A stretch of DNA of 64,000 nt, taken from assembly GCA_026545765.1 (NCBI GenBank), contig CM048842.1, positions 68,300,371-68,364,370 of the forward strand. Reading direction: 5' to 3'. The notes beneath the pieces are model-generated. The model ran no database searches. It worked only from the letters and a program-made list of their open reading frames with translations, and was not told the origin of the DNA. Each line of letters begins with the position of its first letter. Positions within the stretch are counted from its first letter, which is position 1. This document shows positions 11,230 through 22,210 of the stretch, piece after piece. The DNA comes from Plantago major (Eukaryota > Streptophyta > Magnoliopsida > Lamiales > Plantaginaceae). The position numbers were made by a program, and so were the translations under genes.

Positions 11230-11975
11230 ATGGACCACCAACCAGGTTATTTCCAAGAAAATACAGTCATCTATGGGAGAATATTGACCATTGCTGGAGG
11301 ACCCTCAGGGGGAGACAGCCGGAACGCTAGGGAACCGACCGCCAAGTCTCTCCGAAAATCTGACGAGAAATTCGTTAATATGGTGCCACCAGGGACCAAT
11401 ATCATCACTATTGACGATTCTGAACCCCCCCCCCCCCCCCCCCGACATGCTAAGGGGAAGGATTGGTTCACGATCCCGATGTCCTTCTAGTGATCGAAAT
11501 AGACTTCGCCGGGTACGAAATGACCAAGGTACTCGTAGATACAGGAGCATCTTCCAACATCCTCTTCATGAGTACCGTGAGAAAAATGCAAATGAGTTTG
11601 CGAGGAATGGTACCAGTAACCACAGATATCATAGGATTTGGCGGAAACAGAGTGAGGCCAAGAGGGATTCTCTACCTCTCCGTTTAAATAGGGAAGGAAC
11701 CATATCGAGTTACCAAACAAGTACCTTTTGTCATCACTGATGTCGACTGTGATTACAACATCATTTTGGGAAGACCAGCAATAAACCGATTCAAAGCGGT
11801 CGTCTCAACCTTCCATCTAAAAATAAAATTCCCAACTGAAGCAGGAATCGAGATAGTCAATGGTGATCGAAAACAAGGCTGGGAATGTTACACTATGTCC
11901 ACCAGAAGAGCTTCCCGACCCCATCGAGAAGAGGAAGAAATCAAAAGGGAAGAGGCTGAAGTACGAGGAAAGAGA
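11230..11975 (+). pseudogene. Retropepsin-like aspartic protease domain of pol
   Basis: The protease should cleave the Gag-Pol polyprotein. The catalytic motif VDTGASSNILF is at about 11538-11570, followed by GFGGNRVRPRG and, past an in-frame TAA at 11685-11687, by the flap-side motif YNIILGRPAINRF (around 11755-11793). The frame then shifts before RT. A run of 19 C at 11425-11443 lies just upstream of the catalytic motif and probably disrupts the frame from the preceding segment (11230-11490). The catalytic Asp-Thr-Gly is preserved but the domain is not continuous with RT. Confidence 0.72.
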
Positions 11976-11977
11976 CA

Positions 11978-14365
11978 GTGTATGTTCATTCAGGAGAAAG
12001 CTCGCAAGCCCCGGAAAGAACGACCTGTCACACAAGGTATCAACTGGTTGAAAATGGGTGTGACAAACAAAAAACTCCCATCACAATCCAGGAAGGCGAG
12101 GACAAGATTGTCGAGTACAAAGTCATCCCTGACGAACCTGCAAAAGACTCACCCATGAAAAGTTTCCTCCACGAAAACAGAATGGCCCCACATGAGGAGA
12201 TCAGAGGAGTCACAATCATAGAAGGTTGCATCGAAAAAATTGTTAAAATCGGGATGGGAATGGATGAGGAAACCACCATCAAAATGGTAGCATTCTTGAA
12301 AAGGAACGCCGATGTTTTCGCTTGGGGAACTGAGGACTTGACGGGGATAGATCCACGGATCATGGTACACGAGCTCAACGTAGACCCAAATGTGAGACCT
12401 ATTCGCCAGAAAAAAAGGGACCATGGCCCTGTACAAAACAAAATCATCGCAGAGGAGATAGACCGACTCCTAAAAGCCGGACACATAGAAGAGGTCCATT
12501 ATTCGGATTAGGTATGTAATGTCGTCCTAGTGCAAAAAAGTCTGGGGAAGTGGAGAATGTGTAATGATTTCACCAGTCTCAACCGCTTTTGCCCCAAGGA
12601 TCCATATCCTCACCCAAGGATTGATCAACTAGTAGATTCAACCGCAGGATGTGCTCTACTAAGCTTCATGGACGCCTTTCAAGGATTCTACCAAATCAAG
12701 ATGGCCGAGCAGGATATAGTGAAAACCGCTTTCATCACTGTCGGAGGTGTGTACTGCTTCAAGGTCATGCCCTTCGGCCTAAGAAATGCAGGAACAACCT
12801 ACCAGCGATTGATGAACCGCATGTTCAAAGAAGAACTAGGCAAATCGATGGCGGTGTATGTCGATGACATTCTAGTGAAAAGCAAGAAGACATCAGAACA
12901 TATTCCCCACTTGGAAAGATGCTTTGCCATCGTCCGAAAATATGGCATGAAACTGAAACCCGAGAAGTGCACGTTTGGAGTAACAGGGGGGAATTTTTTG
13001 GGTTACATGGTCACACAGCGAGGAATCGAAGCTAACCCGGAAAAAATCAAGGCAATCTTGGAACTCCCTCACCCAGAGAAACTCAGAGACGTCCAACGAC
13101 TCATAGGGAAGGTCATATCCCTAAGTCGATTCATTTCCAGATCCGCCAAGAAAAATCTCCCTTTCTTCAAAATACTCAGAAAAACAGAGGATTTTGAGTG
13201 GAACCAAGAATGCAAGGAGGCCTTCGAAAATCTGAAGCTCTACCTTTCCTCTTCGCCACTACTTTCCAAGCCTGAGGAGGGAGAGCCCCTGTACATTTAT
13301 CTGGCCGCAACACCTGAAGTCGTAAAATCAGTACTTGTTCGAATCCAGAAGAACGAACACCTCCCGGTCTATTACCTGAGCAAAGTTCTAGGGACCACAG
13401 AAAAGAACTACAAGGAAATCGAGAAGTACTCCTACTGCCTGGTAGAGACCTCTTGAAAACTCAAGCCTTACTTCCGGTCCCATAAGATGGTGGTTCTAAC
13501 AAACCAACCCTTGAAGCATGTATTGGGAGATGCATCCAAATCCGGGAGACTGGCCAAATGGACAATAGAATTGGGTGATCACACTATCGATTATCAGGCC
13601 CCTTCCGCGAAGAAAGCCCAAGTTCTGGCCGATTTTCTAGCAGAATATCCATGCAAGAAAGAAACCCACGAAGAAAAAAAGAAGGCTCCCCTCATTGAAG
13701 AAATCCTTGTAGTCGTCAACTCGGAACCCGAAGAGAACCAGGAGATCGATCCCGTGGCTGATCGGATTCTTAACAGGAATAAAACTGGTAGCTTACCACC
13801 TCCTCCACCAGGACCGTCACCCAAAGCCGCCCTAAAACATGAACCGACCCAACAAGCTCAATTTATCCCTAAGGAGCTTGGTCCGGAATAAGAGGACATC
13901 TGGGAACTTTATGTGGATGGGTCGTCAACTTCTCACGCTGGGGGAATGGGAGTCTTACTCATTAGCCCAGAAAGAGCGCAAATGGAGTATGCCATAAGAC
14001 TAACCTTCAAAGTCACAAACAATGAAGCAGAATACGGAACCATAATAGAAGGAATGAGAATGGCTAAATCTATTATGGTGAAGAAACTCCGTGCTTACTC
14101 AGACTCCCAACTCGTTATAGAACAATACTCGGGCAAATTTACAACCAAAAGCGCATCCATGATGAAGTATTTAAAGGTACTAAAGGAATGGGAAACGAAG
14201 TTCGACTTCTTCACATTGTCCAAAATTTGTCGAACCCAGAACACGATAGCTGATGGGTTATCCAAGTGGGCTACCGCATCAGGGGCCATCGACACCCGGT
14301 CCGTTGTTCTCATGACAGCAAACGAGTCAGCAATTTCTGCCTTGGGAGAAATTGCTCTCATTTGA
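11978..14365 (+). pseudogene. Reverse transcriptase and RNase H of gypsy pol, with in-frame stops
   Basis: This part copies the element RNA into DNA. One reading frame runs through the region but is interrupted by stops at 12509-12511, 13454-13456, 13889-13891 and 14363-14365. In order it shows the RT entry DVFAWGTEDLTGIDP, MCNDFTSLNRFCPKD, SFMDAFQGFYQI, MPFGLRNAGTTYQ, the catalytic YVDD box (AVYVDDILVKS, around 12855-12887), the connection TDYQAP-type tether and an RNase H with the expected acidic residues in LYVDGSS, NNEAEY and YSDSQLV. At least two stops sit where a family member has Trp or Arg (HYSD-stop-VCN; ETS-stop-KLKPYF), consistent with C-to-T changes. The active-site residues themselves are intact. 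Confidence 0.85.
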
Positions 14366-14389
14366 GTATTCGATGGGGCTGGCACTTGG

Positions 14390-15613
14390 ATGGAAGATGT
14401 GGTACGGTATTTGCTTGACAACATACTACCAAGTAACCACATAGAGGCAAGACAAGTTCAAAGAAGGGCCCAACGCTACTTCCTATCCAAAGATGATTTG
14501 TACCGAAAATTCTATGATGGAACCCACATGAGATGTTTGGGACCATCCGAAGCTGACATGGTAATGAAAGAAATTCATCTGGGGAGCTGTAGAAATCACT
14601 CAGGAGGAAGAGCCCTGGCCCAGAAAATTTTGAGAAATGGGTATTATTGGCCCGTAATGCAAAAGAAGGCCAGCAGATTCTCTAGATCCTGTGCCGAATG
14701 CCAAAAATTCGCACGCATTCCACACCAGCCATCAATTCCAATGATCCCCTCAACAATCTCGTGCCCTTTTAATCAATGGGGCATTGGCATAGTTGGACCT
14801 CTCCCCATAGGTACGGGAGGAAAGAAGTTCCTAATTGTGGCAGTGGAATACTTCTCCAAATGGGTAGAAGCCGAGGCCACTGCGTCCATTTCAGAGAAGC
14901 GTATGATGGAATTTTTATGGAAATTGTCATGTCAGTTTGGCTTACCAAGGATCTTAGTCGCTGACAACGGACGTCAATTCTCTGGACGTAAGCTAAAAGA
15001 TTGGTGTGAAGAAATGGGAATCGAACAACGCTTCACCTCCGTCGGCTACCCGCAAGCCAATGGACAAACAGAGGTCACCAATCGCACCATAGTCGATAAC
15101 CTTCAGAAACGACTTGGAGATGCAAGGGGAAGTTGGGTTGATGAATTAGAAGGAGTCCTTTGGGCATACCGGACTACTGCAAGGACTGCTACTCAAGAAA
15201 CCCCATTTTGCATGGTGTATGGATCCGAGGCAGTAATCCCTGCAGAGATCGCCATTAACACTTTCAGAATCCAAGGATACAAGCCGCCTGATAATCACAC
15301 CAAAATGATCTATGACTTAGATATGTTGGAAACCAAGAGAAGCACAGCTCATCTAGCCCGAACCTTGGGATATCAGGCCACCATGGCAAGGGCATACAAC
15401 AAACATGTCAAAGGCAGGGACCTGCAAATAGGAGACCTGGTATTACGCAAGAAGGAGATTTTAAAGCCAACCGACAAACTTGAACCAAACTGGGAGGGTC
15501 CGTATAAAGTAATCAGTTCCAACATCAATGGGAGCCATGGTTTAGAAACCATGAGTGGGAACCCCCTCAAACGCACTTGGAATGCAAGGAACCTTCAAAA
15601 GTTTTACCCTTGA
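14390..15613 (+). pseudogene. Integrase of gypsy pol, 407 codons open, first catalytic Asp missing
   Basis: Integrase inserts the cDNA into the chromosome. The open frame is in phase with RT-RNase H. It contains the zinc-binding region (HLGSCRNHSGGRAL ... CAECQKF), the core with VADNGRQFSG and YPQANGQTEVTN, and a C-terminal segment ending RTWNARNLQKFYP, with no visible chromodomain. The core normally begins with a W-G-x-D-I-V-G-P motif. Here it reads WGIGIVGPL (around 14779-14805), so the first Asp of the DDE triad is Gly; the equivalent in the minus-strand element is WGIDIVGPF. The protein would therefore be catalytically dead even though the frame is open. It has no start codon of its own role; it belongs to the pol polyprotein. 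Confidence 0.85.
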
Positions 15614-15712
15614 AGCAATCTATAATAATCCCGATAGTGGCGTAAATCTTTTGTAATGAACTTCTACCAGTTTATTGAAATTTGGCTTTTGGTTTAGCTT
15701 TCAAAGAAACTC

Positions 15713-16420
15713 TACAAACGAGACTCACAGAGTCCGGCAATTCACTCAAAAGTGTCTAGGACTTGAAAGTCCGACACTACGTCTCTTCAAGCCAAAGCCT
15801 TGAAGGAAGGACCGAGACTCACAGAGTCCGGTAATTCACTCAAAAGTGTCTAGGACTTGAAAATCCGACACTACGTCTCTTCAAGCCAAAGCCTTGAAGG
15901 AAAGAATGACCGAGACTCACAGAGTCCGGTAATTCACTCAAAAGTGTCTAGGACTTGAAAGTTCGACACTACGTCTCTTCAAGCCAAAGCCTTGAAGGAA
16001 GGAAGGACCGAGACTCACAGAGTCCGGTAATTCACTCAAAAGTGTCTAGGACTTAAAAGTCCGACACTACGTCTCTTCAAGCCAAAGCCTTGAAGGAAAG
16101 AAGGACCGAGACTCACAGAGTCCGGTAATTCACTCAAAAGTGTCTAGGACTTAAAAGTCCGACACTACGTCTCTTCAAGCCAAAGCCTTGAAGGAAGGAA
16201 GGACCGAGACTCACAGAGTCCTGGAAATCACTCGAAAGTGTCTAGGACTTAAAAGTCCGACACTACGTCTCTTCAAGCCAAAGCCTTGAAGGAAAGAAGG
16301 ACCGAGACTCACATAGTACGGTAATTCACTCAAGTGTCTAGGACTTAAAAGTCCGACACTACATCTCCAGGCTAAAGCATTGCAAGAAGGAAGGACTAAT
16401 CCACAGAGTCCGGTCCCATC
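15713..16420 (+). repeat. Tandem array of about 96-bp units downstream of pol
   Basis: Seven or so units each begin GACTCACAGAGTCCGGTAAT, then ACTCAAAAGTGTCTAGGACT, CCGACACTACGTCTCTTCAA and GCCAAAGCCTTGAAGGAA. Unit length varies by a few bases through GGAAGGA/GAAAGAA differences, and the last unit is diverged. The array begins about 100 bp after the integrase stop codon. Post-pol tandem repeats are known in Tat-lineage elements. Confidence 0.85.
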
Positions 16421-16858
16421 ACAGCAGAAATATATATTAACAAGCATCAAAGAGATCCGACCCAAAAGTACTTGGCAAAAGAAAACATTAAGGAAATTGG
16501 CCGAAAAGGAAATTCATTAATTCATCATATGGCTCGGTCATTCCAAGATCAACAAAAATACACTTCTCCTAGCAAACTAAGAAGATCTAGGAATGACCGA
16601 CATTACAACACTTTACAAAAAGTAGGCTAAAATCAAAGGTCCTCCACAGGCCGGAGGAATAACCCAGAAATACTAAAAAGACCGCCTACAAGTGTTTGAC
16701 AAAAACAAAAAGAGAGACCCGGCCTCACTACCTAAGTTCCCGGGGTGGGAGGGTTACCTTGACCAGACGGGTTTTCTCGGTCACCAGGGTTCTCCTGACC
16801 GGAAGGATTTCCCCCGGCGGTATTCCCATCTTGAGTTGCGGGGGGAGGGACCGACTTC
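16421..16858 (+). other. Spacer between 96-bp array and antisense gene
   Basis: No supportable gene. Short overlapping frames on both strands around 16692-16998 have no recognisable motif; the minus-strand frame may hold the last codons and 3' UTR of the antisense gene. A 22-base tract CGGGG/GGGAGGG region near 16738-16860 is GC-rich. Confidence 0.35.
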
Positions 16859-19800
16859 TCAACTCGTCTCCAAAAAATGCCTGGTGATCGTCTTCCCACC
16901 TTCGATCTCCACCTCGGCCTCAAATTGCTCATGATCCTTGATGGGACCGGGAAGATCGAGGAACCTTGCATTGTTCCCTCTAAAATTCCTATGGTCAAGG
17001 ATCCCGGCCTCCATCACTTCTGGTAGCCAAGCCGGATAGACAGGAGCCGGAGTGTTCTCCAAATCCAAGTATGAGGCCACCACGGGCCAAAACTCATCCC
17101 CACTCATCTCCTCGGGCGACTTGAGTTTGGGGTCTTCAACGGTGACTCCGGTATGATTGGCTTGGATGTCCAACCGCTCATCCGTCACTTCGATGTCGTC
17201 CTCCGCCAGACCCAAAGCTTGGAGTTGGCCGAGGCAGTCAAAAAAGGCCTCCGTCCTAGTAGATCCGGCATCCATCCGGATCAAGAAGTAGTAGGCGTCA
17301 GACTTCAAAAAATCCTCGACGACCTCCACCCTTGTTGTCTTGGACTTGGCCACCAAGGCCTCTGTCAGCTTAGTACGGGCCCGGGAATGGACCTCAAGCC
17401 CCTTTTCGGCCCTAATGTGGGCATCCTTCTCGGACTCGAGAGACTTTTCAAGTAAAGACTTCTCGGTCTTTAGCCTCTTGACCTCGGCCTCGGCCTCGTC
17501 CAGCAATTTCTTGTACTTGGCGGAGCCGCCATCCTCCATTTCCTTGAAGGCCACAGCATGGGCCGAAACATGAAAAAGACCGAAGTCAGCTGCCTTGCAC
17601 TTAATAAATGAGAAACCTAACACAATGAAGACAAAACTCACCGTGTCAGTAACGGCCTCTAGACTCTCGGCTAATTCTGCACGAGAAAGAGCCCGCAGGG
17701 CAGCATGATCTACTGACTTTACAAGGTCAGAGCCACCGGTCTTTTGCCTCTTAGAGAACTCCTCGGTATCCCTCCCCCTCCTCTTGTTGGCGGCCCTGGT
17801 ACTGTCCGCCATCAACTTGGTACCTTGAGCTTGGACCTGACTGACTATGTGTTAGAGGGACCGGGGAAGTCACATGGACCCTCGAACCATCAATGGTGGT
17901 CGAGTACCCGTGGCAACGAGACTTGATGTTCAAATTATGGCCAATTACCTGTTCAGCTTGCCGGGCAGAACGGGACCCGAACCCACTCTGAGGGTTGGTG
18001 ATGTTGGCATGATTCACATCGGGCAACTTCTGGGGGCCGGCCTTGTATTGGGACTTCTTGGTAGTCCCTTGCCTCAGCTTCTCCAACTCGGCGGCCTTCT
18101 CCTTATTCCTCATTTCCAAGATCCTCTTGGCAGACGACATTATCCAATACTCTGCATAAAAAAAAATAAAGAAAAAATTATGAGGAGTCTGAGAATCAAA
18201 GACTTGGAAATTAACAACAGATACAAGGCTTACTTAAATCATTATTATTATTGCAAAAAACAGGAGTAGGAGTTAGGTTGGCTATCCACATATGTGGTTG
18301 GACCGCCAAACCATAAGGGTAAAAAAGTGTCGGCTCCCCCCCATCTATCCCTAGTACGGCGGCCTTTTCATACTTGAGACCTGGATCAGTATCATGATGG
18401 AGACTGGCCGAGCCCCGGGTCCCAATCTGGGGGACCACCTTCTCCATCACAATCTCTTCTTCCCCGGTCTCGGTACGAAGAATCCTCTCCTCCATGTACT
18501 CTAACGGGCGCAGCGATTTCATCCACACCGGGAGTTTCTTCAGCGCCAAAGCTTGAAACTTATCCCTCCGGAAGTTCAGAGGGAGGTTCCAGTCGCCGGA
18601 CGGATGTTTTACATAGAAATATTTGGGCCACCATTTGTACCCATGGGAGCTCTCGTACCCATCTAGGAACTTGAAGCCTCTCCGAGCATTGAAATAGTAG
18701 AACGGAATCCCGGGACTAGAAGCAAGAGTGAAGGCCGCCAGCATCTTACCAGAACTGAATTCTTCACCCTTCAGAGCCAAGATAACACCCATGCACATAA
18801 TGGTACCCAGGGCGTTCGGCAGAAGTTATGTCGGGCAAAGCTGTGTATGACGGAAAAAGTCCGCTATTGGTTCAACCATGGGAAGCCGCCATCCGCACTT
18901 AAAAGCCCATACATTAAGAGTCATGTACCCTTGAGGAGGATTGTATAAAGTATCATTAGGTCCCGGGATCTTTATCTCATAGTCATCCGGGATCTCATAG
19001 ATCGCCCTGACTTTGGCGATATCCCGGGGCTTCAACCTAGAGGTGCAAAGGGGGATTGACCCGTCGTCATTCTGTTCAGCCTCCGGCCTCAGTTCTCCGA
19101 TAGGTCCGGACCTAAGGGACTTGATCTCCTTAGCCGACATCTTCCTCCTTGGTTTCTTTGGCATTTGAGTTTCACCTTCAGCTACCACTATCTGGGTCCG
19201 GCACGGGTTATCATTTTGAGGCTCTTCCTCCTGGTCGGCCCCCTCTTCCTCGTCGGCCTTTTCCTCTTCAAAATCCATGATGTTGACATGGTCATCTTCA
19301 TCGTCACTGGCCCCGCTAGTGCTAGCCTAATCGCCGGACTTGCGTCTCTCCCCGGACTCCTCTTCCTCATCATCAGATCCCGACCCCGAAGAACTCTCGT
19401 CAGATGAAGTCCCATCAGATTTAGAAGAAGAAGAAGAAGACGAGTCCCCTCCTGACGGGTCATTTTCAACAGGAGCCGCCTCCGATTGGACTTCTGGGTC
19501 CCCCTCCGGCTCATTTCTTCTTCTTCTCACCAAGGGATGCGAGTCAAAGGACAGCGGCGAATCACTCCCTTCCCGGGCCAGGACCTCTTCTATCCTCGGA
19601 ACACGCTCTGATGGGATGGCCGTGGATGAACTTCCAGCTTCAAAACTGGAGAGGTATCCTATATCTGAGTCCGGCTTAGCTCTAAAATTGTACCCGAGAC
19701 TCGCGAACGTGAAAGGAGGAAATGGATTCCTAGGATGAGTAGGCTCCGGAGGAATAACAGCCGTCGGACGGGGCTCGGGATCCACCCTTTCAATCCTCGC

Positions 19801-19999
19801 CCCCAGAAGATTCCACCAAGATGTCTGGCGTCGGGCGCTTCGGACGGCTTCCCACCAATTCAACCTCCGATGGCGATGGCGGCCCCTCTTCCACCTCAGA
19901 TCCTTGATCAGAGTCCAAGTTAATTATGGGGGCCGGCTAAACGACTTCCTCACCCTCATTAATGAAGACGTTGCCCATATCACTAGCGTGGTTCGACAT
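16859..19999 (-). pseudogene. Antisense accessory gene of the gypsy element (acidic / gypsy-type / coiled-coil protein)
   Basis: The gene runs opposite to gag-pol. From its start (ATG at 19999, MSNHASDMGN) it encodes a Ser/Asp/Glu-rich acidic segment (19863-19327), then a globular domain (19278-18211) with YNPPQGYMTLNVWAFKCGWR and, after a frameshift near 18810, FYYFNARRGFKF and KWWPKYFYVKH. A basic linker exon follows (18140-17751, MSSAKRILEMRNKEK) and then a coiled-coil C-terminus (17815-16859) with VVEDFLKSDAYYF. A probable intron lies in frame between about 17648 and 17587 (GTGAGT...GCAG). The globular part resembles the Pfam family called putative gypsy-type transposon. Molecular role is unknown. 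Stops and frameshifts mark this copy as decayed. Homologues are at 40914-42990 and 52012-54975. Confidence 0.65.
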
Positions 20000-20317
20000 A
20001 GCAGGAATAAGGAGAAAAGGGACCGAGATGGGGAATCTACAAAAATCAGAAGAAACAAATTACGTAACCTAAGCCCCAACCTCGGTCCTCTACCTTAATT
20101 TCTACAAACCTACGGACTGACACACAGAAGGGCCAAAGCGATAAAACAAAAAGAAAAGGTAACGAACTTACTTTTTGAAAGAACTGAAGACGGCAGACTT
20201 CGGGCTCACAAAGATCTTCATGGGCGCATGAACTCTCTCTCTACTGGACGACGGTCTCTTTCTCTCTCTAGGTAAATGCTCGCGGTAGTAAAAGTGCTAA
20301 AATAACGGAGGACCGGA

Positions 20318-20329
20318 CGTATTTATAGG
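20318..20329 (-). promoter_or_regulatory. TATA box of the antisense gene
   Basis: On the minus strand CCTATAAATACG is followed by a CT/GA-rich leader (CTAGAGAGAGAAAGAGACC) and, near 20172, by a GTAAGT-type donor. A TTTTTGTAG acceptor lies near 20038 and the start codon at 19999. A leader intron ahead of the start codon is also seen in both other copies of this gene. Confidence 0.6.
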
Positions 20330-21330
20330 AATTACTGGGCCGTCCGAACCAGGCCCATGGGCTAGTGGTTCAACCGTTGCATCGATCCACGAGTAACCGT
20401 CATCATAACGAACTCAGCCGGCCAAATTCGCCCTAAGGCGTAAAAATCGCGGCTCGCTTCACATAATTGAACCGGATTGTCTTCGATCTATCATGACAGG
20501 TTCTTCCACGATGTGTCGGGCTATTTCAAGAATGAAGAAGTCCCAACCTTGGTCTTCCTTACCAAGCTCGGCACTTGGGGGGACTAGTATACCACCAACC
20601 ATCGGACTTCTTAATCTCGGAAGCTTTGCCGATTCATTTTTTGACGACGATCCATTTTTTAATGACGGACTTAGTAAAAACGGAGATGATCCAAACACCA
20701 CTGAATAAACAAAAAGGTTGCTTGACCCTTGACGAACTAGTGTACTGTCCAAGATGAAAGAAGATAGAGTTGGCCAGCCAAGGTCAGGGACCGTCAGCTC
20801 GCCCCACCATCTAATTTTCTCGGAAAAACACTAGCTGGTCAAGGTTGCCCTTGTTTTATCATATTTGACGAGACAAGCAAATTGGAAGATCCCGAGTCAT
20901 CAGTGTCGGACATCTGGAAAAGAGCGACCCAAGAAAAGCTTTGATCTTGAAGAAAAAACTTTTGTTGGGTCGTCTCTTACCAGATGACCAAAACTTGACC
21001 GACTAACATAAAGTTGTGACGGACTTTTTTAAGTCTGCTAAGCCCTTGACTCTAAGAAGAGGTGTGATCAAAAAAGAAAAGAGAACGAAGGAAGCATGAA
21101 AATAAGAGGAACCAGGATCTGAGCTGAGGGAGTATTTATAAGAAGAAGGGACCAATCAAATCTCGCCACGTAAGCTAAGTGACACCAACAAAATTGGGCT
21201 TAGGCCTGGGCCGACCAATGGGCCTTCGAATTGGATCAAATCCGCAGGCCCAGAAGCTGGGTAACGGGCAAGAACCTTACTCGAGACGGACTAATTACGA
21301 AAATTTCACGACTATCTCTTACTAAGATAC
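20330..21330 (-). other. Upstream region of the antisense gene, with a second TATA-like site
   Basis: About 1 kb between the antisense promoter and the polypurine tract. A second minus-strand TATA-like motif CTTATAAATACT lies at 21131-21142 and could be an alternative promoter. The short frames at 20459-20757 on both strands show no recognisable motif, and I see no other gene here. Confidence 0.4.
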
Positions 21331-21350
21331 TTGGAAACTAGGGGGACTTA
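21331..21350 (+). promoter_or_regulatory. Polypurine tract of the composite element
   Basis: TTGGAAACTAGGGGGACTTA directly precedes the 3' LTR start TGATATG. The minus-strand element has TTGGAAACTAGGGGGACATA in the same position (50744-50763), so the plus-strand priming site is conserved between families whose LTRs are otherwise different. Confidence 0.75.
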
Positions 21351-22205
21351 TGATATGAACATATAAGTCCGTCTAACGAATTGACCGTCCTACAACGTTC
21401 CCGCCCTCTTAAGTTCTTATAGGACCGTCACCAGCTAGGAAGAGTCCGACTCCCAGGTCTAGAAGTCCGGCACAAGAGAGATCTACTCCCCAGCATAACT
21501 TACCTACGAGCCTTACTGTTGGTGGGTCCGACCCCCACAAACTTGGGATATAAACCAACAAGGAAAAAACCAGCACGGCTTGCCCTAAAAACGCCCGGCA
21601 TAAAAGTCCTGACGGACCCAGTCGACTCAACGGGCCCATTTACATGAAAGTTGCACTAACAAGCGTGTGATAAACGCGCCACCTATCTCCGAGACCACGT
21701 GTCATACTATCGCCACACCGACATAATTCGGGGGTGTCGGACGGCTTGTCCCCCCGAGCTTCCCCTATAAATACCTTGCATTTACTCCTCATTAAGGTAC
21801 GTAACTACTACTACAAAATTTACTCTCTAGGTTTCGGGTCCGAGATAACTCGATTCGCCCGTCATCCAAGTTGATTCTTAGCCTGGACTGTCCAAGGCAA
21901 GCCGGCCCAAAAGGGTCTAACCCCTTCTTTTGTTCTCAGGGGAAGTCCAAGTCAAATTGTGCCGGACTCATCCTATTGGCGGGCGCTCCCAGAAAGACGT
22001 TCCTAAACCAACATCTTAACGGACCCACTTGAGACGGGTATATCACTCGTGACGGACCAAAGTATCAGACCAATAGAAAATCTAAGACATCTTGACCGGA
22101 TCCGTACTCCGACGGACCCACATCTTGACGGGCCCCTGCCTCAACAAACTGACTAACCTCGCAACTTAAGCAGGACATTGACTCATCCGGATTTACCCTA
22201 CATCA
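21351..22205 (+). repeat. 3' LTR of the composite gypsy element (type A)
   Basis: It runs from TGATATGAAC to CCTACATCA, with TATA box CCCTATAAATACC near 21762-21774, and matches 4867-5724 with scattered substitutions and one small deletion. The right flank AAATG (22206-22210) is the likely target duplication partner of CAATG at 4862-4866. Confidence 0.88.
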
Positions 22206-22210
22206 AAATG

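Larger units (their letters stand above)
4867..22205 (+). mobile_element. Composite Tat-like Ty3/gypsy retrotransposon, 17.3 kb
   Basis: The element is bounded by LTRs of 858 bp (4867-5724) and 855 bp (21351-22205) that are nearly identical to the eye. The flanking pentamers CAATG (4862-4866) and AAATG (22206-22210) agree at four of five bases, supporting a single insertion. Inside, in order: PBS, gag remnant, 63-bp tandem repeats, a second and different LTR with its own PBS (7330-8994), gag, protease, RT-RNase H, integrase, a 96-bp tandem array, an antisense multi-exon gene, polypurine tract and 3' LTR. The order RT, RNase H, integrase marks Ty3/gypsy. Great length, lack of a visible chromodomain, and an antisense ORF between pol and the 3' LTR are known from Tat/Grande-type elements. 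The internal LTR-PBS unit shows it is a chimera or a partly deleted nest. Confidence 0.85.

Noticed and set aside
16732..16998. Separate small gene at the end of the antisense region
   Set aside because: Several overlapping frames on both strands in GC-rich DNA and no recognisable motif.
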